Numbered from the stretch's first letter, positions 35,986 through 46,660 are shown. The stretch is 64,000 bases of DNA from Tenacibaculum jejuense (GCF_900198195.1 NZ_LT899436.1:3439001-3503000), one strand, 5' to 3'. A program made the numbers and translations. Notes: a model not told the origin generated them from the sequence alone.

Positions 35986-38900
35986 ATGGAACAAATAGCT
36001 CCTTATAAACCCAAGCATAAAGTAAGAATTGTAACTGCTGCTTCATTATTTGATGGTCATGATGCTGCAATAAACATAATGCGTAGAATTATCCAGTCTA
36101 CTGGTGTAGAGGTAATTCATTTAGGTCATGATAGAAGTGTTGAAGAGGTAGTAAACTGTGCTATTCAAGAAGATGCTAATGCAATTGCTATGACTTCTTA
36201 TCAAGGTGGTCATAACGAATACTTTAAATACATGTACGACTTGCTTAAAGAAAAAGGAGCTAGTCATATCAAAATTTTTGGTGGTGGTGGTGGAGTAATC
36301 CTTCCTGAAGAAATTAAGGAATTAATGGATTACGGAATTACGCGTATTTATTCTCCAGACGATGGTCGTGAAATGGGATTACAAGGTATGATTAACGATC
36401 TTGTACAACAATCTGATTTTGCTATTGGTGACAAATTAAACGATGAAGTAAAGCATTTACACGAAAAAAATATAGGAAGTATTGCTCGTGTCATTTCTTC
36501 AGCAGAAAACTTCCCAGAAGTTTCAAAAGAAACTATGGATATTATTCATAAAAAAAATGAAACTTCTAAAACTCCTGTATTAGGTATCACAGGAACTGGT
36601 GGTGCTGGTAAATCTAGTTTAGTAGATGAATTAGTTCGTCGTTTCTTAATTGATTTCCCAGAAAAAACTATCGGTTTAATTTCTGTTGATCCGTCTAAAA
36701 GAAAAACTGGTGGAGCTTTATTGGGTGACCGTATTCGTATGAATGCTATTAATAACGAACGTGTATATATGCGTTCTTTAGCAACACGCCAGTCTAATTT
36801 AGCGTTATCTAAATATGTAAATGAAGCAGTTGAAGTTTTAAAAGCTGCTGAATTTGATTTAATTATTTTGGAAACTTCTGGTATCGGACAATCTGATACT
36901 GAAATCATAGAACATTCTGATGCTTCTTTATATGTTATGACTCCTGAATTTGGAGCTGCAACTCAGTTAGAGAAAATTGACATGCTTGATTTTGCTGATT
37001 TAGTTGCGATTAACAAATTTGATAAAAGAGGTGCATTAGATGCATTACGCGATGTTAAGAAACAATACATGCGTAATAATAATCTTTGGGATGTACACAT
37101 GGATGATATGCCTGTGTATGGAACTATTGCTTCTCAATTCAACGATCCAGGAATGAACTCGCTATACAAAGCGATTATGGATAAAGTTGTTGAAAAAACA
37201 GGAGCTGATTTAAAATCTACTTTTGAAATTACTAAAGAAATGTCTGAAAAGATATTTGTAATTCCACCAGCTAGAACACGTTACTTATCTGAAATTGCAG
37301 AAAATAACAGAGCTTACGATAAAAAAGTAGATGACCAAGAAAAGGTTGCTCAAAAGTTATATGGAATCTTCAAAACCATTGAAAGTGTTTCTGAAGGAAC
37401 TGTCGCTTTAGATAAATCAGGAATTGATGAAACTTCAATTAAAAAAACAGACGAAAACAGTGATTTCTTAAAATTATTAATCGCTGAATTTGATCGTGTT
37501 AAAATGAATTTAGACCCTTATAATTGGGAAGTCATTTTAAATTGGGCAACTAAAGTTCAAAAATATAAAGATCCTATTTACACGTTTAAAGTACGTGATA
37601 AAGAAATAAAAATTGAAACGCATACAAAATCACTTTCTCATTCTGATATTCCTAAGGTAGCTTTACCTAAATATCAAGCTTGGGGTGATTTATTACGTTG
37701 GAATTTACAAGAAAATGTTCCTGGAGAATTCCCTTATGCATCTGGATTATATCCTTTCAAAAGAACTGGTGAAGATCCAACAAGGATGTTTGCAGGAGAA
37801 GGTGGACCAGAACGTACAAACAGACGTTTCCATTACGTAAGTTTAGGAATGCCAGCAAAACGTTTATCTACTGCTTTTGACTCGGTAACCTTATACGGAA
37901 ATGATCCTGGACATAGACCTGATATTTACGGAAAAATTGGAAATGCTGGAGTATCTATTTGCTGTTTAGATGACGCTAAGAAATTATACTCTGGATTCGA
38001 TTTAAGTCATGCTATGACTTCTGTATCGATGACAATTAATGGTCCGGCTCCAATGTTATTAGGATTCTTTATGAATGCTGCAATTGATCAAAACTGTGAG
38101 AAATATATTAAAGAACACGGCTTAGAATCGAAAGTAGAAGCTAAATTAAAAGAGTTATACGACGATAAAGGTATCGCTAGACCAAAATACAACGGTGATT
38201 TACCAGAAGGAAATGATGGTTTAGGTTTATTACTTTTAGGTGTTACTGGAGATCAAGTTTTACCAACAGACGTATATGCAGAAATTAAAGCGAATACATT
38301 AGCACAAGTTCGTGGTACAGTTCAAGCAGATATTTTAAAAGAAGATCAGGCGCAGAATACTTGTATTTTCTCTACAGAATTTGCATTACGTTTAATGGGA
38401 GATGTTCAAGAGTATTTTATTGAGAAAAATGTACGTAACTTCTACTCTGTTTCTATTTCTGGATATCATATTGCCGAAGCTGGTGCAAATCCAATTACAC
38501 AGTTAGCCTTAACTTTAGCTAACGGATTTACCTATGTAGAGTATTATTTATCTAGAGGGATGGATATTAATAAGTTTGGACCAAACTTATCGTTCTTCTT
38601 CTCAAATGGTATCGATCCAGAATATGCTGTAATCGGACGTGTAGCTCGTAAGATTTGGGCAAAAGCGTTAAAATATAAATACGGAGCAAATCCACGTGCA
38701 CAAATGTTGAAGTATCACATTCAAACTTCTGGACGTTCTTTACACGCACAGGAAATTGACTTCAACGATATTAGAACTACATTACAAGCATTATATGCAA
38801 TTTACGACAACTGTAATTCTTTACATACAAATGCTTATGATGAAGCGATTACTACACCTACAGAAGAAAGTGTACGTAGAGCAATGGCAATTCAATTAAT

Positions 38901-39411
38901 TATCAATAAAGAATTAGGATTAGCTAAGAATGAAAACCCGATTCAAGGTTCATTTATTATTGAAGAATTAACTGATTTAGTTGAGGAAGCTGTACTAACA
39001 GAATTTGATAGAATTACAGAACGTGGTGGAGTTTTAGGAGCAATGGAAACCATGTATCAACGTTCTAAAATTCAAGAAGAGAGTTTATATTACGAAACTT
39101 TAAAACATACAGGAGAGTTCCCAATTATTGGTGTAAATACATTCTTAAGTTCTAAAGGTTCTCCAACAGTTACTCCACAAGAAGTTATTCGTGCAACAGA
39201 AGAGGAAAAATTATTCCAAATCAAAACAAAGGAAAACTTAAATGAAGCTAACAAACAAGAAGTACAAAATCAATTAAAGATTGTACAGCAAGCTGCTATT
39301 CAAAACGAAAATATTTTTGAATGTTTAATGGAAGCTGCTAAAGTTTGTTCTTTAGGTCAGATTACTTCAGCATTATTTGAAGTTGGTGGGCAATACAGAA
39401 GAAATATGTAA
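35986..39411 (+). CDS. icmF: fused B12-dependent acyl-CoA mutase with G-protein chaperone (IcmF type)
   Basis: This 1141-residue protein joins three modules. First is a cobalamin-binding domain with His25 in SLFDGHDAA. Second is a MeaB/ArgK-like GTPase (Walker [10 protein letters not shown] near residue 202, [19 protein letters not shown]). Third is the mutase barrel from about residue 560 ([43 protein letters not shown]). This is the layout of isobutyryl-CoA mutase fused (IcmF), which interconverts isobutyryl- and butyryl-CoA; related substrates cannot be excluded. The GTPase protects and reloads the cofactor. Single-gene unit. Confidence 0.88.
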   Translation: MEQIAPYKPKHKVRIVTAASLFDGHDAAINIMRRIIQSTGVEVIHLGHDRSVEEVVNCAIQEDANAIAMTSYQGGHNEYFKYMYDLLKEKGASHIKIFGGGGGVILPEEIKELMDYGITRIYSPDDGREMGLQGMINDLVQQSDFAIGDKLNDEVKHLHEKNIGSIARVISSAENFPEVSKETMDIIHKKNETSKTPVLGITGTGGAGKSSLVDELVRRFLIDFPEKTIGLISVDPSKRKTGGALLGDRIRMNAINNERVYMRSLATRQSNLALSKYVNEAVEVLKAAEFDLIILETSGIGQSDTEIIEHSDASLYVMTPEFGAATQLEKIDMLDFADLVAINKFDKRGALDALRDVKKQYMRNNNLWDVHMDDMPVYGTIASQFNDPGMNSLYKAIMDKVVEKTGADLKSTFEITKEMSEKIFVIPPARTRYLSEIAENNRAYDKKVDDQEKVAQKLYGIFKTIESVSEGTVALDKSGIDETSIKKTDENSDFLKLLIAEFDRVKMNLDPYNWEVILNWATKVQKYKDPIYTFKVRDKEIKIETHTKSLSHSDIPKVALPKYQAWGDLLRWNLQENVPGEFPYASGLYPFKRTGEDPTRMFAGEGGPERTNRRFHYVSLGMPAKRLSTAFDSVTLYGNDPGHRPDIYGKIGNAGVSICCLDDAKKLYSGFDLSHAMTSVSMTINGPAPMLLGFFMNAAIDQNCEKYIKEHGLESKVEAKLKELYDDKGIARPKYNGDLPEGNDGLGLLLLGVTGDQVLPTDVYAEIKANTLAQVRGTVQADILKEDQAQNTCIFSTEFALRLMGDVQEYFIEKNVRNFYSVSISGYHIAEAGANPITQLALTLANGFTYVEYYLSRGMDINKFGPNLSFFFSNGIDPEYAVIGRVARKIWAKALKYKYGANPRAQMLKYHIQTSGRSLHAQEIDFNDIRTTLQALYAIYDNCNSLHTNAYDEAITTPTEESVRRAMAIQLIINKELGLAKNENPIQGSFIIEELTDLVEEAVLTEFDRITERGGVLGAMETMYQRSKIQEESLYYETLKHTGEFPIIGVNTFLSSKGSPTVTPQEVIRATEEEKLFQIKTKENLNEANKQEVQNQLKIVQQAAIQNENIFECLMEAAKVCSLGQITSALFEVGGQYRRNM

Positions 39412-39442
39412 TAATTATATACGTCAACCTAAACTTGCATGT

Positions 39443-39530
39443 GCTGAATTCATTTCAGTAATTTCAGGTTCTCATTGTAAACTGTTTCTTAAATAGCTTT
39501 ATGAGATTCCGAAATAAATTCGAAATGACG
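39443..39530. repeat. imperfect inverted repeat between icmF and its terminator
   Basis: The left arm (39443-39475, with GAATTCATTTC and GTTCTCAT) is an imperfect reverse complement of the right arm (39500-39530, with ATGAGATTCC and GAAATAAATTC). The pattern looks like a short dispersed palindromic intergenic element. Only one copy occurs in this window. Confidence 0.4.
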
Positions 39531-39556
39531 CAAAACCAATTATTCTAATATAAAAT

Positions 39557-39597
39557 AAAGAGCAGTAGAAATGTTAAGTTTTTACTGCTCTTTTTCT
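39557..39597 (+). terminator. intrinsic terminator of icmF
   Basis: AAAGAGCAGTA (39557-39567) pairs with TACTGCTCTTT (39583-39593), followed by T residues. Confidence 0.85.
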
Positions 39598-39647
39598 ATA
39601 AAGAAATTATATTGTTGAGCTAAAATGCAATCCAAACCTATAAATTA

Positions 39648-40784
39648 ATGTGTGAACTAAATTTAAACATCTTTAATCTTGTTATAATTGCGTCGATTTT
39701 TATAGGCACTACATTTGGATCATTACTCATTTTTACCAAACGTATCAATAGAAAAGCTAATTCCCTTCTTGGCTTAGTTGTATTTATTATTGTTTTATGG
39801 AATATTTGGGTTGTAAGTATAGATTTTCAGTTCACTCATTATTTCACTTACTTTTATTTAATTCCGTTACACTACTCTTTGGTTCTTGGTCCATTATTAT
39901 ATTTCTATGTGAAACGAATGACTAATTTTAGTTTTCACTTTTCTAAAAAAGAACTCCTTCATTTCTTACCCGTAATTTTAGAACTCAGCGTTCATTTTCT
40001 TATTATTAGAGAAGCTTTTACAACTCAGAAAACTAGTATTGAAACAGGTATTTTTTATCAAATAATTCCAATTATTCAATTCCTTGCTATTATTTCCGTT
40101 GTTTCGTACAGTATTTATGCTTTAAAAGAAATCAGAATTTATCAAACTTGGCTTAACGAGAATTATAGTGACAACAATGCATATAATTTAAGATGGTTAT
40201 ATCGATTAATCGTCATATTCGCTATAATCTGGATACTTTGGGTTCCATATACTTTTATAGATTATTTAGTATTTAATTTTCAGTTAGGTATTAGTGATTA
40301 TTATCCTATGTATATAGCACTTTCTATAATTACAATTTGGATTAGCGCTGAAGCTTTTTTACGACCTGAAATTGTTTTCTTAGAAGCAAACAAAAAAGAG
40401 GTTCACCATAAAAAAGAATACCCAACTGAAGAAATTCTTGAAAAAGCTTCTTGGCTAAAAGAAGAAATGAAAAAAAATCGTTTTTACTTAAATTCTGAAT
40501 TAACCTTAAAATCTCTTGCCGATAATCTTAATATGCATCCTAACATGTTATCTAAAGTAATTAATGACGGATTAAATAAGAATTTTTCAGACTTTATTAA
40601 TGAATATCGTGTTAATGCAATTGTAGAAAAATTACAGAGTGGTAATCACGATCATATTACTTTATTAGGATTGTCTTTTGAATGCGGTTTTAATTCAAAA
40701 ACGACTTTTAATCGGGTATTTAAAAATATAAAAGGAATTACTCCTTTGCAGTATAAAAAATCCATAGAAAACAATTCTAAATAG
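39648..40784 (+). CDS. membrane-bound AraC-type transcriptional regulator
   Basis: This 378-residue protein has six or seven membrane helices in residues 1-235 and then a cytoplasmic AraC helix-turn-helix domain (residues about 270-375, LTLKSLADNLNMHPNMLSKVIND and FECGFNSKTTFNRVFKNIKGITPLQYK). This fusion is common in Bacteroidota and is thought to sense an envelope or lipid signal directly. The serine hydrolase downstream (start 40869) is its likely target by position. A weak hairpin at 40793-40818 lies between them. Confidence 0.88.
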   Translation: MCELNLNIFNLVIIASIFIGTTFGSLLIFTKRINRKANSLLGLVVFIIVLWNIWVVSIDFQFTHYFTYFYLIPLHYSLVLGPLLYFYVKRMTNFSFHFSKKELLHFLPVILELSVHFLIIREAFTTQKTSIETGIFYQIIPIIQFLAIISVVSYSIYALKEIRIYQTWLNENYSDNNAYNLRWLYRLIVIFAIIWILWVPYTFIDYLVFNFQLGISDYYPMYIALSIITIWISAEAFLRPEIVFLEANKKEVHHKKEYPTEEILEKASWLKEEMKKNRFYLNSELTLKSLADNLNMHPNMLSKVINDGLNKNFSDFINEYRVNAIVEKLQSGNHDHITLLGLSFECGFNSKTTFNRVFKNIKGITPLQYKKSIENNSK

Positions 40785-40868
40785 TATTAAATACGTTCCA
40801 TTTTATAAATTGGAGCGTTTGAAATCCTTCTTAAATCTATGTTTGTTAGCAATAAAATACTAATAAAC

Positions 40869-42554
40869 ATGAAATTAAATTTTAACTTACTGTGTATTGT
40901 TTATCTCTTTATTGCTTGCAATACTATAAGTTCTTCTCAGAAAAAAAATCAATTAGAAACACCAGAAAACACCTTGTTTTTTTCTAAGGTTGATTTCAAA
41001 ACCAATAAAATCACGTCCGATAATTATACAAATGATCTCACATTACATAAAGACCCCTTTTTAAATATTCACTTTACGCTAAAAGAACCACTTGTAAAAA
41101 GTCTTAAATCATTAGCTCCTCATTTAACTGACGAGCAATTATTAAACAGTGGAAATTTTCAATTTACTTTTTTAGTAAATGGTAAAAAAGTACATATCGA
41201 AAATTTAAATAAAGGTGCTGGTACTTTAGAAACTAAAACCAATAAACTTACCTATAAACTTCCTTTAATTTATCCTGAACAAATTGATTTTTGGAGTTGG
41301 TTTATGTGGTTAAAATTTATGAAATTAAGTGGTGGAGAAGATATTTTAACTGAAGGAAAACATTCGCTGACTGTAGAAGTAAGATCGTATTTGAAAGATC
41401 AAAAATTAAAAACAGGACCTATTTTATCTAAAGGAACTTTAAAAATTGAAGTTGCAAGAATTAAAATTAACGAACAATTAGTCCCTGTTCAAAAAATAAA
41501 ACCAATTAACGATTGGAAAATTTCAAAGGTTAACTACGATACAAATAAGATTGAAGCTTTAAACAGAAAAATAGCTGAGAAAAGATTTGATCAAATTAAT
41601 GGAATTATAGTCATAAAAAACAATGAACTTTTAATTGAAGAATATTTTAATGGAGCCAATAGAAATAGTTTACACGATGTTAGATCTGTGGGGAAATCTT
41701 TTGCTTCTACTCTATTAGGAATTGCAATTCAAGAAAATCATATTAATAATGAAAAAGCTCTTTTAAAAGATTTTTACAACTTAAGGTCTTTTAAAAACTA
41801 TACTCAAAAGAAAGACAGTGTCACTTTAGAATCGTTATTAACTATGAGTTCTGGTTTTCTTGGCGACGACACAAATTATAATAGTCCAGGAAATGAAGAA
41901 AAAATGTATCCAACCAAAAATTGGGTTGATTTTACATTGAACTTACCCATGGAAAAAGATAAAAAAATAGGATTTGATTTCAGTTATTTTACTGCTGGAG
42001 TTGTTGTTTTAGGAGATGTAATTCATAAATCTGTTCCTGAGGGATTGGTTTCTTATGCTGACAAAAAATTATTTAAACCTCTCGAAATTACTAATTACAA
42101 ATGGCAATATACACCCCAAAAAGTGGGAAATACAGCTGGAGGAATTCAATTAAGAGCCATTGACTTTGCGAAATATGGACAGCTATATAAAAACAAAGGA
42201 ACTTGGAAAGACAAGCAAATTCTTAATGAAAAGTGGGTAGAAAAAACCTTATCTAAACAAGTGTCGCTAGCTAATATTGGATTAGAAAATGAATATTACG
42301 GTTTTCTATTCTGGAATAAAACATATACTGTAAACAACAAAACTTATGAAGTTTCATATTGTAGTGGTAGAGGCGGAAATAAAATCTTCATTTTTAAAGA
42401 TATTCCTTTTGTTGTTGTTATTACTGCTTCGGCATATAATGCTCCAAATGCTCATTCTAATGTTGATAAAATGATGGAAGAATACATACTTCCTGCTGTA
42501 ATCGATAAAAAATTAGAATATTCTCAAAACTTTACTGGTATCATTTTTGATTGA
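40869..42554 (+). CDS. beta-lactamase-fold serine hydrolase, lipoprotein
   Basis: This 561-residue protein is read from the ATG at 40869; an in-frame ATG at 40839 would bury the signal peptide. The lipobox is LFIACNTIS. An N-terminal beta domain of about 200 residues precedes the hydrolase fold, with Ser-Val-Gly-Lys (VRSVGKSF) as the SxxK motif. The Tyr position reads SYFTAG, and the KTG/HTG position is probably CSGRGGNK, so two of three motifs are divergent. The substrate is unknown. Confidence 0.82.
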   Translation: MKLNFNLLCIVYLFIACNTISSSQKKNQLETPENTLFFSKVDFKTNKITSDNYTNDLTLHKDPFLNIHFTLKEPLVKSLKSLAPHLTDEQLLNSGNFQFTFLVNGKKVHIENLNKGAGTLETKTNKLTYKLPLIYPEQIDFWSWFMWLKFMKLSGGEDILTEGKHSLTVEVRSYLKDQKLKTGPILSKGTLKIEVARIKINEQLVPVQKIKPINDWKISKVNYDTNKIEALNRKIAEKRFDQINGIIVIKNNELLIEEYFNGANRNSLHDVRSVGKSFASTLLGIAIQENHINNEKALLKDFYNLRSFKNYTQKKDSVTLESLLTMSSGFLGDDTNYNSPGNEEKMYPTKNWVDFTLNLPMEKDKKIGFDFSYFTAGVVVLGDVIHKSVPEGLVSYADKKLFKPLEITNYKWQYTPQKVGNTAGGIQLRAIDFAKYGQLYKNKGTWKDKQILNEKWVEKTLSKQVSLANIGLENEYYGFLFWNKTYTVNNKTYEVSYCSGRGGNKIFIFKDIPFVVVITASAYNAPNAHSNVDKMMEEYILPAVIDKKLEYSQNFTGIIFD

Positions 42555-42585
42555 CAAAATTGTCTATTAAAATCAATCAAATACT

Positions 42586-43134
42586 ATGGAAAAACTATAT
42601 TACAGTTTAGCTGCTTTAGCACTAATTTTGCTTTATTCTTGTTCAGAAGATGAAAACCAAAACTTCTCTTTTCAAGGACATTACGAAATTTCACAAATGA
42701 CTTCCGATACTTCTGTAGATTTGAATGAAGATGGAATCGCTTCAACAAATCTTTTGAATGAGATTGTTCCTTATTATTTTGAAAATACAGTATATGATTT
42801 GGAGATTAGACCTCATAATTATACCGAATCTGATGCGAAGTTGATTCTTTTTTCAATTCCTCATCAAATTTTATTGTTTGATGATCCGAATGACCAAAAT
42901 AGTTCTATTGATTATTGTAAAAAAGGATTTGGAACTTCATATGAATTTTCAGACAATAAAATTCAATTGGAAAATTTCAGCAATGATTTTATCACTATTA
43001 AAAATATAGAAATACTATCAAATGACAACATAAAAACTAATATTGAGAAGGAATATTTTGATACAGAAACTGAAAATTGGGTAAAATTATCTATAGAAAT
43101 TGTATATCAAAAAATAGATTTGGAAGCCTTGTAA
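42586..43134 (+). CDS. small lipoprotein with a Ca-loop-like DxNxDG motif
   Basis: This 182-residue protein has a lipobox in LLYSCSED. A short DLNEDGIAST stretch near residue 45 resembles an EF-hand-like calcium loop seen in many Flavobacterial lipoproteins. The rest is acidic and beta-rich with two Cys. Family not recognised. It lies 31 bases after the hydrolase gene and is probably on the same transcript. Confidence 0.7.
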   Translation: MEKLYYSLAALALILLYSCSEDENQNFSFQGHYEISQMTSDTSVDLNEDGIASTNLLNEIVPYYFENTVYDLEIRPHNYTESDAKLILFSIPHQILLFDDPNDQNSSIDYCKKGFGTSYEFSDNKIQLENFSNDFITIKNIEILSNDNIKTNIEKEYFDTETENWVKLSIEIVYQKIDLEAL

Positions 43135-43249
43135 AATCTGATAAAATTTAAACCTAGAGAATAACTAAAAATAAAATATTTTGTAAAACACTGTAACAAA
43201 AAGACTTATTACTCTTCTTATATGTGTAATCAAAATTATAAAAACATAA

Positions 43250-43450
43250 ATGAGTAAAACGTATTTTATTTTTAGTTTAATCTTCGCAACAGGCTTAGGA
43301 ACTTCTTTAGGAGTTAATTTCGGAACTTTAACTGGAAATCTTTCAGTAGGTATTTTACTTGGTAGTATAACAGGTTTATTATTAGGTTTTGGAGTGGGTT
43401 ATTCACTAAAAGCTTATGTTGAAAATTATAAAATTCAAAATACATTATAA
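43250..43450 (+). CDS. small two-helix glycine-rich membrane protein
   Basis: This 66-residue protein has two hydrophobic helices with Gly every few residues (FATGLGTSLGVNFG, ILLGSITGLLLGFGVG). Such glycine-zipper helices pack tightly or form oligomers. A short charged tail follows. It has its own terminator. No family recognised; composition makes it likely real. Confidence 0.6.
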   Translation: MSKTYFIFSLIFATGLGTSLGVNFGTLTGNLSVGILLGSITGLLLGFGVGYSLKAYVENYKIQNTL

Positions 43451-43489
43451 TACAACAACACAACTAACCTTTAGAAACTTATAAAATTG

Positions 43490-43522
43490 AATCCTGAGTA
43501 TATCTTACTCAGGATTTTTTAT
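43490..43522 (+). terminator. intrinsic terminator after the glycine-rich protein
   Basis: AATCCTGAGTA (43490-43500) pairs with TACTCAGGATT (43506-43516), followed by T residues. It overlaps the region just before the next gene at 43543. Confidence 0.85.
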
Positions 43523-43542
43523 TTTTATTGCACCAATTATTG

Positions 43543-43911
43543 ATGGATAAAATTTTTAAATGGATATATGAGCTTTTAAAATGGTTAGCTAAAATTACAG
43601 GCTTTAGCTATAATGAGATCAACGTTATAGTTTATTATATCATTATTCCTTCTTTATTTCTTTATTTATTGAGTAGAATAGTAAAGAATTATACCATAAT
43701 TTTATCTTTTTTAGTTTTCATTTTTACAACTCTACTTTTTATTAAAAATTTTAAATTATTCTCTGATCATCTTTTTAAAAAATCTGTAAACTTTTTAAAC
43801 TGGTTTCAAATCATAGGTTTAAATTACATACAAGCTTCTGTAATTATCTGTGTGTTTATTCCTTTTCTAATTATTTTAATATTACTCTTGTATCGAAAAA
43901 AACAAGTTTAA
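43543..43911 (+). CDS. small membrane protein with three or more helices
   Basis: This 122-residue protein is read from the ATG at 43543; a TTG five codons earlier is possible. Hydrophobic segments lie at about residues 30-46, 50-68 and 98-117, with an amphipathic N-terminus (IFKWIYELLKWLAKITGF). No motif or family recognised. It begins 21 bases past the terminator of the preceding gene, so its promoter must overlap that terminator or the gene depends on read-through. Confidence 0.6.
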   Translation: MDKIFKWIYELLKWLAKITGFSYNEINVIVYYIIIPSLFLYLLSRIVKNYTIILSFLVFIFTTLLFIKNFKLFSDHLFKKSVNFLNWFQIIGLNYIQASVIICVFIPFLIILILLLYRKKQV

Positions 43912-43992
43912 AATTTTAGTTTTATAGTATACATCTTCAAGTTTTTTAAGTAATTTAACCCTCAATTTAAACGACCAAAGCTCCTATCTAAT

Positions 43993-44361
43993 ATGAAAAA
44001 AACGAATATTATACTTCTCATTATACTTTGTATTATTGGAGTCTCTAATCTTATTAAAGTTTTTACTTTAGATAATCATTTGAAAAATGCTAAAGAATCT
44101 TTGCAAAAAGCTCAAGATGAAGTAGAGAATGCTCAACAACTCAACAGTAAAGCACAAAAAGAAATACAAGGTTTAAAAACCGTGGTAGAAAAATATGAAT
44201 TTCAAAATGAAGCTTTACAACTAGAAATTGATTCAATTGTTTTAAATAAAAGAGCAAAGGCTCCTAAAGATTGGGCAGAACGCCAAAGCATAAAGAAGAA
44301 ACAACAAGAAATTACTGCCAGACTAGAATATTTACGTCAAAAAAATAATGAATTTGAATAA
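43993..44361 (+). CDS. membrane-anchored coiled-coil protein
   Basis: This 122-residue protein has an N-terminal membrane anchor or uncleaved signal (residues about 5-21), then about 85 residues of strongly predicted coiled coil (KNAKESLQKAQDEVENAQQ) broken by RAKAPKDWAER. Its stop overlaps the next start (TAATG), so the two proteins are co-translated and probably work as a pair. Function unknown. Confidence 0.7.
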   Translation: MKKTNIILLIILCIIGVSNLIKVFTLDNHLKNAKESLQKAQDEVENAQQLNSKAQKEIQGLKTVVEKYEFQNEALQLEIDSIVLNKRAKAPKDWAERQSIKKKQQEITARLEYLRQKNNEFE

Positions 44362-44930
44362 TGAAAAACACCATCAAATTAACCTTAATCATAACAATAT
44401 TACTCTCTGTTTTTAATACTGTTTATGCTCAAAAGAAAGTAAAAGACACCATTGTAATTGGTAAAGAATATGCTCGTTCTCGTAAGCTTCCAATTACTGT
44501 TAATAAAGGAACTGTAATCATAAATCAGATTGACTCACTTCATTTAGTAAATCAGATTCGATTTCACTATTATGAAGAATTAAGAAAAGAATTATTTAAA
44601 AATGATTTCGGAAAAGATATCGAAAACATTGTTTTAAAATATGAACGAATTGTTGAAGAAAACAATGAGCTATTTGATCAATTAGAACAAAAATCAAAAG
44701 CACAGTCTGACTTATTTAAAAAGACTATTAGTGAACTAAAAAAATCATTAGATGAAACTGATAGAACACTAAACTTAACTCAAAAATCTCTAGACAATGC
44801 CAATACTTCGATAGAATTAAGTATGAGACAAATTGAAAGTGCTCAACGTAGACAGTTTTGGAAAAACTTCGGATTTATTGGTGGTGGTATCGGAATGGGA
44901 CTTTTGTTAGGATTATTAATAGCTAACTAA
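44361..44930 (+). CDS. exported coiled-coil protein with a C-terminal glycine-rich membrane segment
   Basis: This 189-residue protein has a signal peptide cut near VYAQ, a short N-terminal region and a long coiled coil (residues about 90-160). It ends in NFGFIGGGIGMGLLLGLLIAN, a glycine-rich transmembrane end. The shape is like that of small phage or envelope spanin/scaffold proteins, but no phage genes are near. Coupled by one base to the preceding coiled-coil gene. Confidence 0.7.
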   Translation: MKNTIKLTLIITILLSVFNTVYAQKKVKDTIVIGKEYARSRKLPITVNKGTVIINQIDSLHLVNQIRFHYYEELRKELFKNDFGKDIENIVLKYERIVEENNELFDQLEQKSKAQSDLFKKTISELKKSLDETDRTLNLTQKSLDNANTSIELSMRQIESAQRRQFWKNFGFIGGGIGMGLLLGLLIAN

Positions 44931-45042
44931 AACAACCATAATAAACTGATTTCTAAAAACATCTATTCATTTCTAAAGAATTAAAAGTTTTATTTCATTA
45001 AATTTAGCAGTAAACTAATCTGTAATTATTAAAAATCAATGT

Positions 45043-45867
45043 ATGAAAACTATTGATTTCGATGAGATCTTAAAACTTATTCAAGAAAAAGCCATAGTGT
45101 ATGTTCCTAAATTACTTTTAGGAGGTCTTATTTTATGGATAGGAATGAAGTTAGCAAATCGTTTAATTAACTTTCTATCAAAAATTCTTGAGAAAGCTGG
45201 CTTTGATGATACGATTCGTCCGTTTTTGGTATCGATGCTCAGCTTTATTTTAAAAGGAGCTTTATTACTTATCGTAGCTTCTATTTTGGGTGTAAATCTT
45301 TCTAGTTTAGTTGCATTACTCGCTGCTATTGGCTTTGCTATTGGTATGGCTTTACAAGGAAGTTTAGGAAATTTTGCGTCTGGGATATTGATTTTAACAC
45401 TAAAACCCTACAAATCTGGAGATTGGATTCAAGTTGAAGAAAAATTTGGAAAGGTAGAAGAAATTGGGATTTTTAGTACAACCATTGTTTCACCTGGTCA
45501 TAAAACATTAATTATTCCTAATGCAAAAATTACTGATGGTGTAGTTACTAATTATTCTAAAAAGGGAATGGTTCGTTTGGAAATTAATGTAACTATGCCT
45601 TATGCTGAAAGCTTTCCAAAGGTAAAAGAGATTATAAAAACTGCTTTAGCCAATGTAAATAATATACTAACAGAGCCTGAAACTGAAATTGGGATTGAAA
45701 CTTTTGACTCTCATAGTATTGAATTAACTATTCGTCCTTATGTACATCCTGAAGATTTTTGGCAAGTTACTTTCGATACTCATGAAACGGTTAAAAAAGC
45801 TTTTAGTGATCATAAAATTCAAGTGGCATATTCAGAAGGTGTAGAACTTGGTAGTATTGGTGAATAA
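45043..45867 (+). CDS. MscS-family small-conductance mechanosensitive channel
   Basis: This 274-residue inner-membrane protein has three N-terminal helices. Helix 3 is the pore-lining Gly/Ala-rich stretch (LLAAIGFAIGMALQGSLGNFASG), followed by the beta domain (KSGDWIQVEEKFGKVEEIGIF, VIIPNA-like LIIPNAKITDG) and a C-terminal alpha/beta part. It opens under membrane tension to release solutes. Length is close to E. coli MscS. A near-match promoter TAAATTTA lies about 45 bases upstream. Confidence 0.93.
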   Translation: MKTIDFDEILKLIQEKAIVYVPKLLLGGLILWIGMKLANRLINFLSKILEKAGFDDTIRPFLVSMLSFILKGALLLIVASILGVNLSSLVALLAAIGFAIGMALQGSLGNFASGILILTLKPYKSGDWIQVEEKFGKVEEIGIFSTTIVSPGHKTLIIPNAKITDGVVTNYSKKGMVRLEINVTMPYAESFPKVKEIIKTALANVNNILTEPETEIGIETFDSHSIELTIRPYVHPEDFWQVTFDTHETVKKAFSDHKIQVAYSEGVELGSIGE

Positions 45868-45934
45868 ATCGTACATCATTGTAAGCAAATAAAAAAATAT
45901 AGTCTAATTAAGTAATTGATCTAAAACTAGAGTT

Positions 45935-46624
45935 ATGACTCATGCTTCTTTACTTGATATCTCTGAACAACTTTTATTGACAATAAAAGAAAATAAAGAT
46001 ACTACAAAACTAAAATTAACACTATCGTTTACTCCTTTCGAAGAATTTAAAAATGAGTTAAAAAATGATACCGACAAGAAAGTATTTTGGATTAATATTT
46101 ACAATGCTTATTTCCAAATTTTAAGAAAAGAGCTACACATTACAAAACCTAAAATTTATACTGAAAAAATTATTAAAATAGCTGAGCATTACTTTAGCCT
46201 AGATGACATAGAACATGGTATTTTAAGAAAGTATAGGTATAAGTATTCTTTAGGTTTCTTAGCTAATTTCTTTGCTTCTAAATTAATTAAATCTTTAGCT
46301 GTAAAAATAATTGATTATCGAATTCACTTTGCTTTGAATTGTGGTGCAAAAAGCTGTCCACCAATTGCGTTTTATAATGCTGAAAAAATAAATGAACAAC
46401 TTGATTTAGCTACACAATCGTTTTTAGAAAACGAAACTATCTTCTTTCATGATAAAAAAGAAGTTCACGTGACCATGTTATTCAAATGGTTTTTGAAAGA
46501 TTTTGGTAATTTTAAAGGGATTCGTAACATTTACAAAACACAGTTAAATAAAGATATTTCTAAATACACTATAAAATTCACTCCATATTCTTGGGAAGAA
46601 AATTTAGATAATTTTATTTCATAA
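45935..46624 (+). CDS. DUF547 domain protein
   Basis: This 229-residue protein shows DUF547 blocks FWINIYNAYFQIL, YFSLDDIEHGILR and the Cys/His region FALNCGAKSCPPIAFYN. The conserved Asn-Cys-Gly and His have suggested a transglutaminase-like or thiol-hydrolase fold, but function is unproven. It has no signal peptide, unlike many relatives. Ends in a strong terminator. Confidence 0.88.
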   Translation: MTHASLLDISEQLLLTIKENKDTTKLKLTLSFTPFEEFKNELKNDTDKKVFWINIYNAYFQILRKELHITKPKIYTEKIIKIAEHYFSLDDIEHGILRKYRYKYSLGFLANFFASKLIKSLAVKIIDYRIHFALNCGAKSCPPIAFYNAEKINEQLDLATQSFLENETIFFHDKKEVHVTMLFKWFLKDFGNFKGIRNIYKTQLNKDISKYTIKFTPYSWEENLDNFIS

Positions 46625-46660
46625 AAAAACTTCACGCTTTTCAACGTGAAGTTTTTCTTT
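46625..46660. terminator. bidirectional intrinsic terminator
   Basis: AAAAACTTCACG (46625-46636) pairs with CGTGAAGTTTTT (46645-46656). It lies between the DUF547 gene and the convergent small gene. Confidence 0.85.

Noticed and set aside
33315..42554. The two beta-lactamase-fold proteins as antibiotic resistance genes
   Set aside because: Both belong to the broad class C-like hydrolase group; one has divergent Tyr and KTG motifs and neither shows features specific to true beta-lactamases.
43993..44930. Coiled-coil pair as phage spanins or a prophage remnant
   Set aside because: No holin, endolysin, capsid or integrase gene is near, and the flanking genes are ordinary chromosomal genes.
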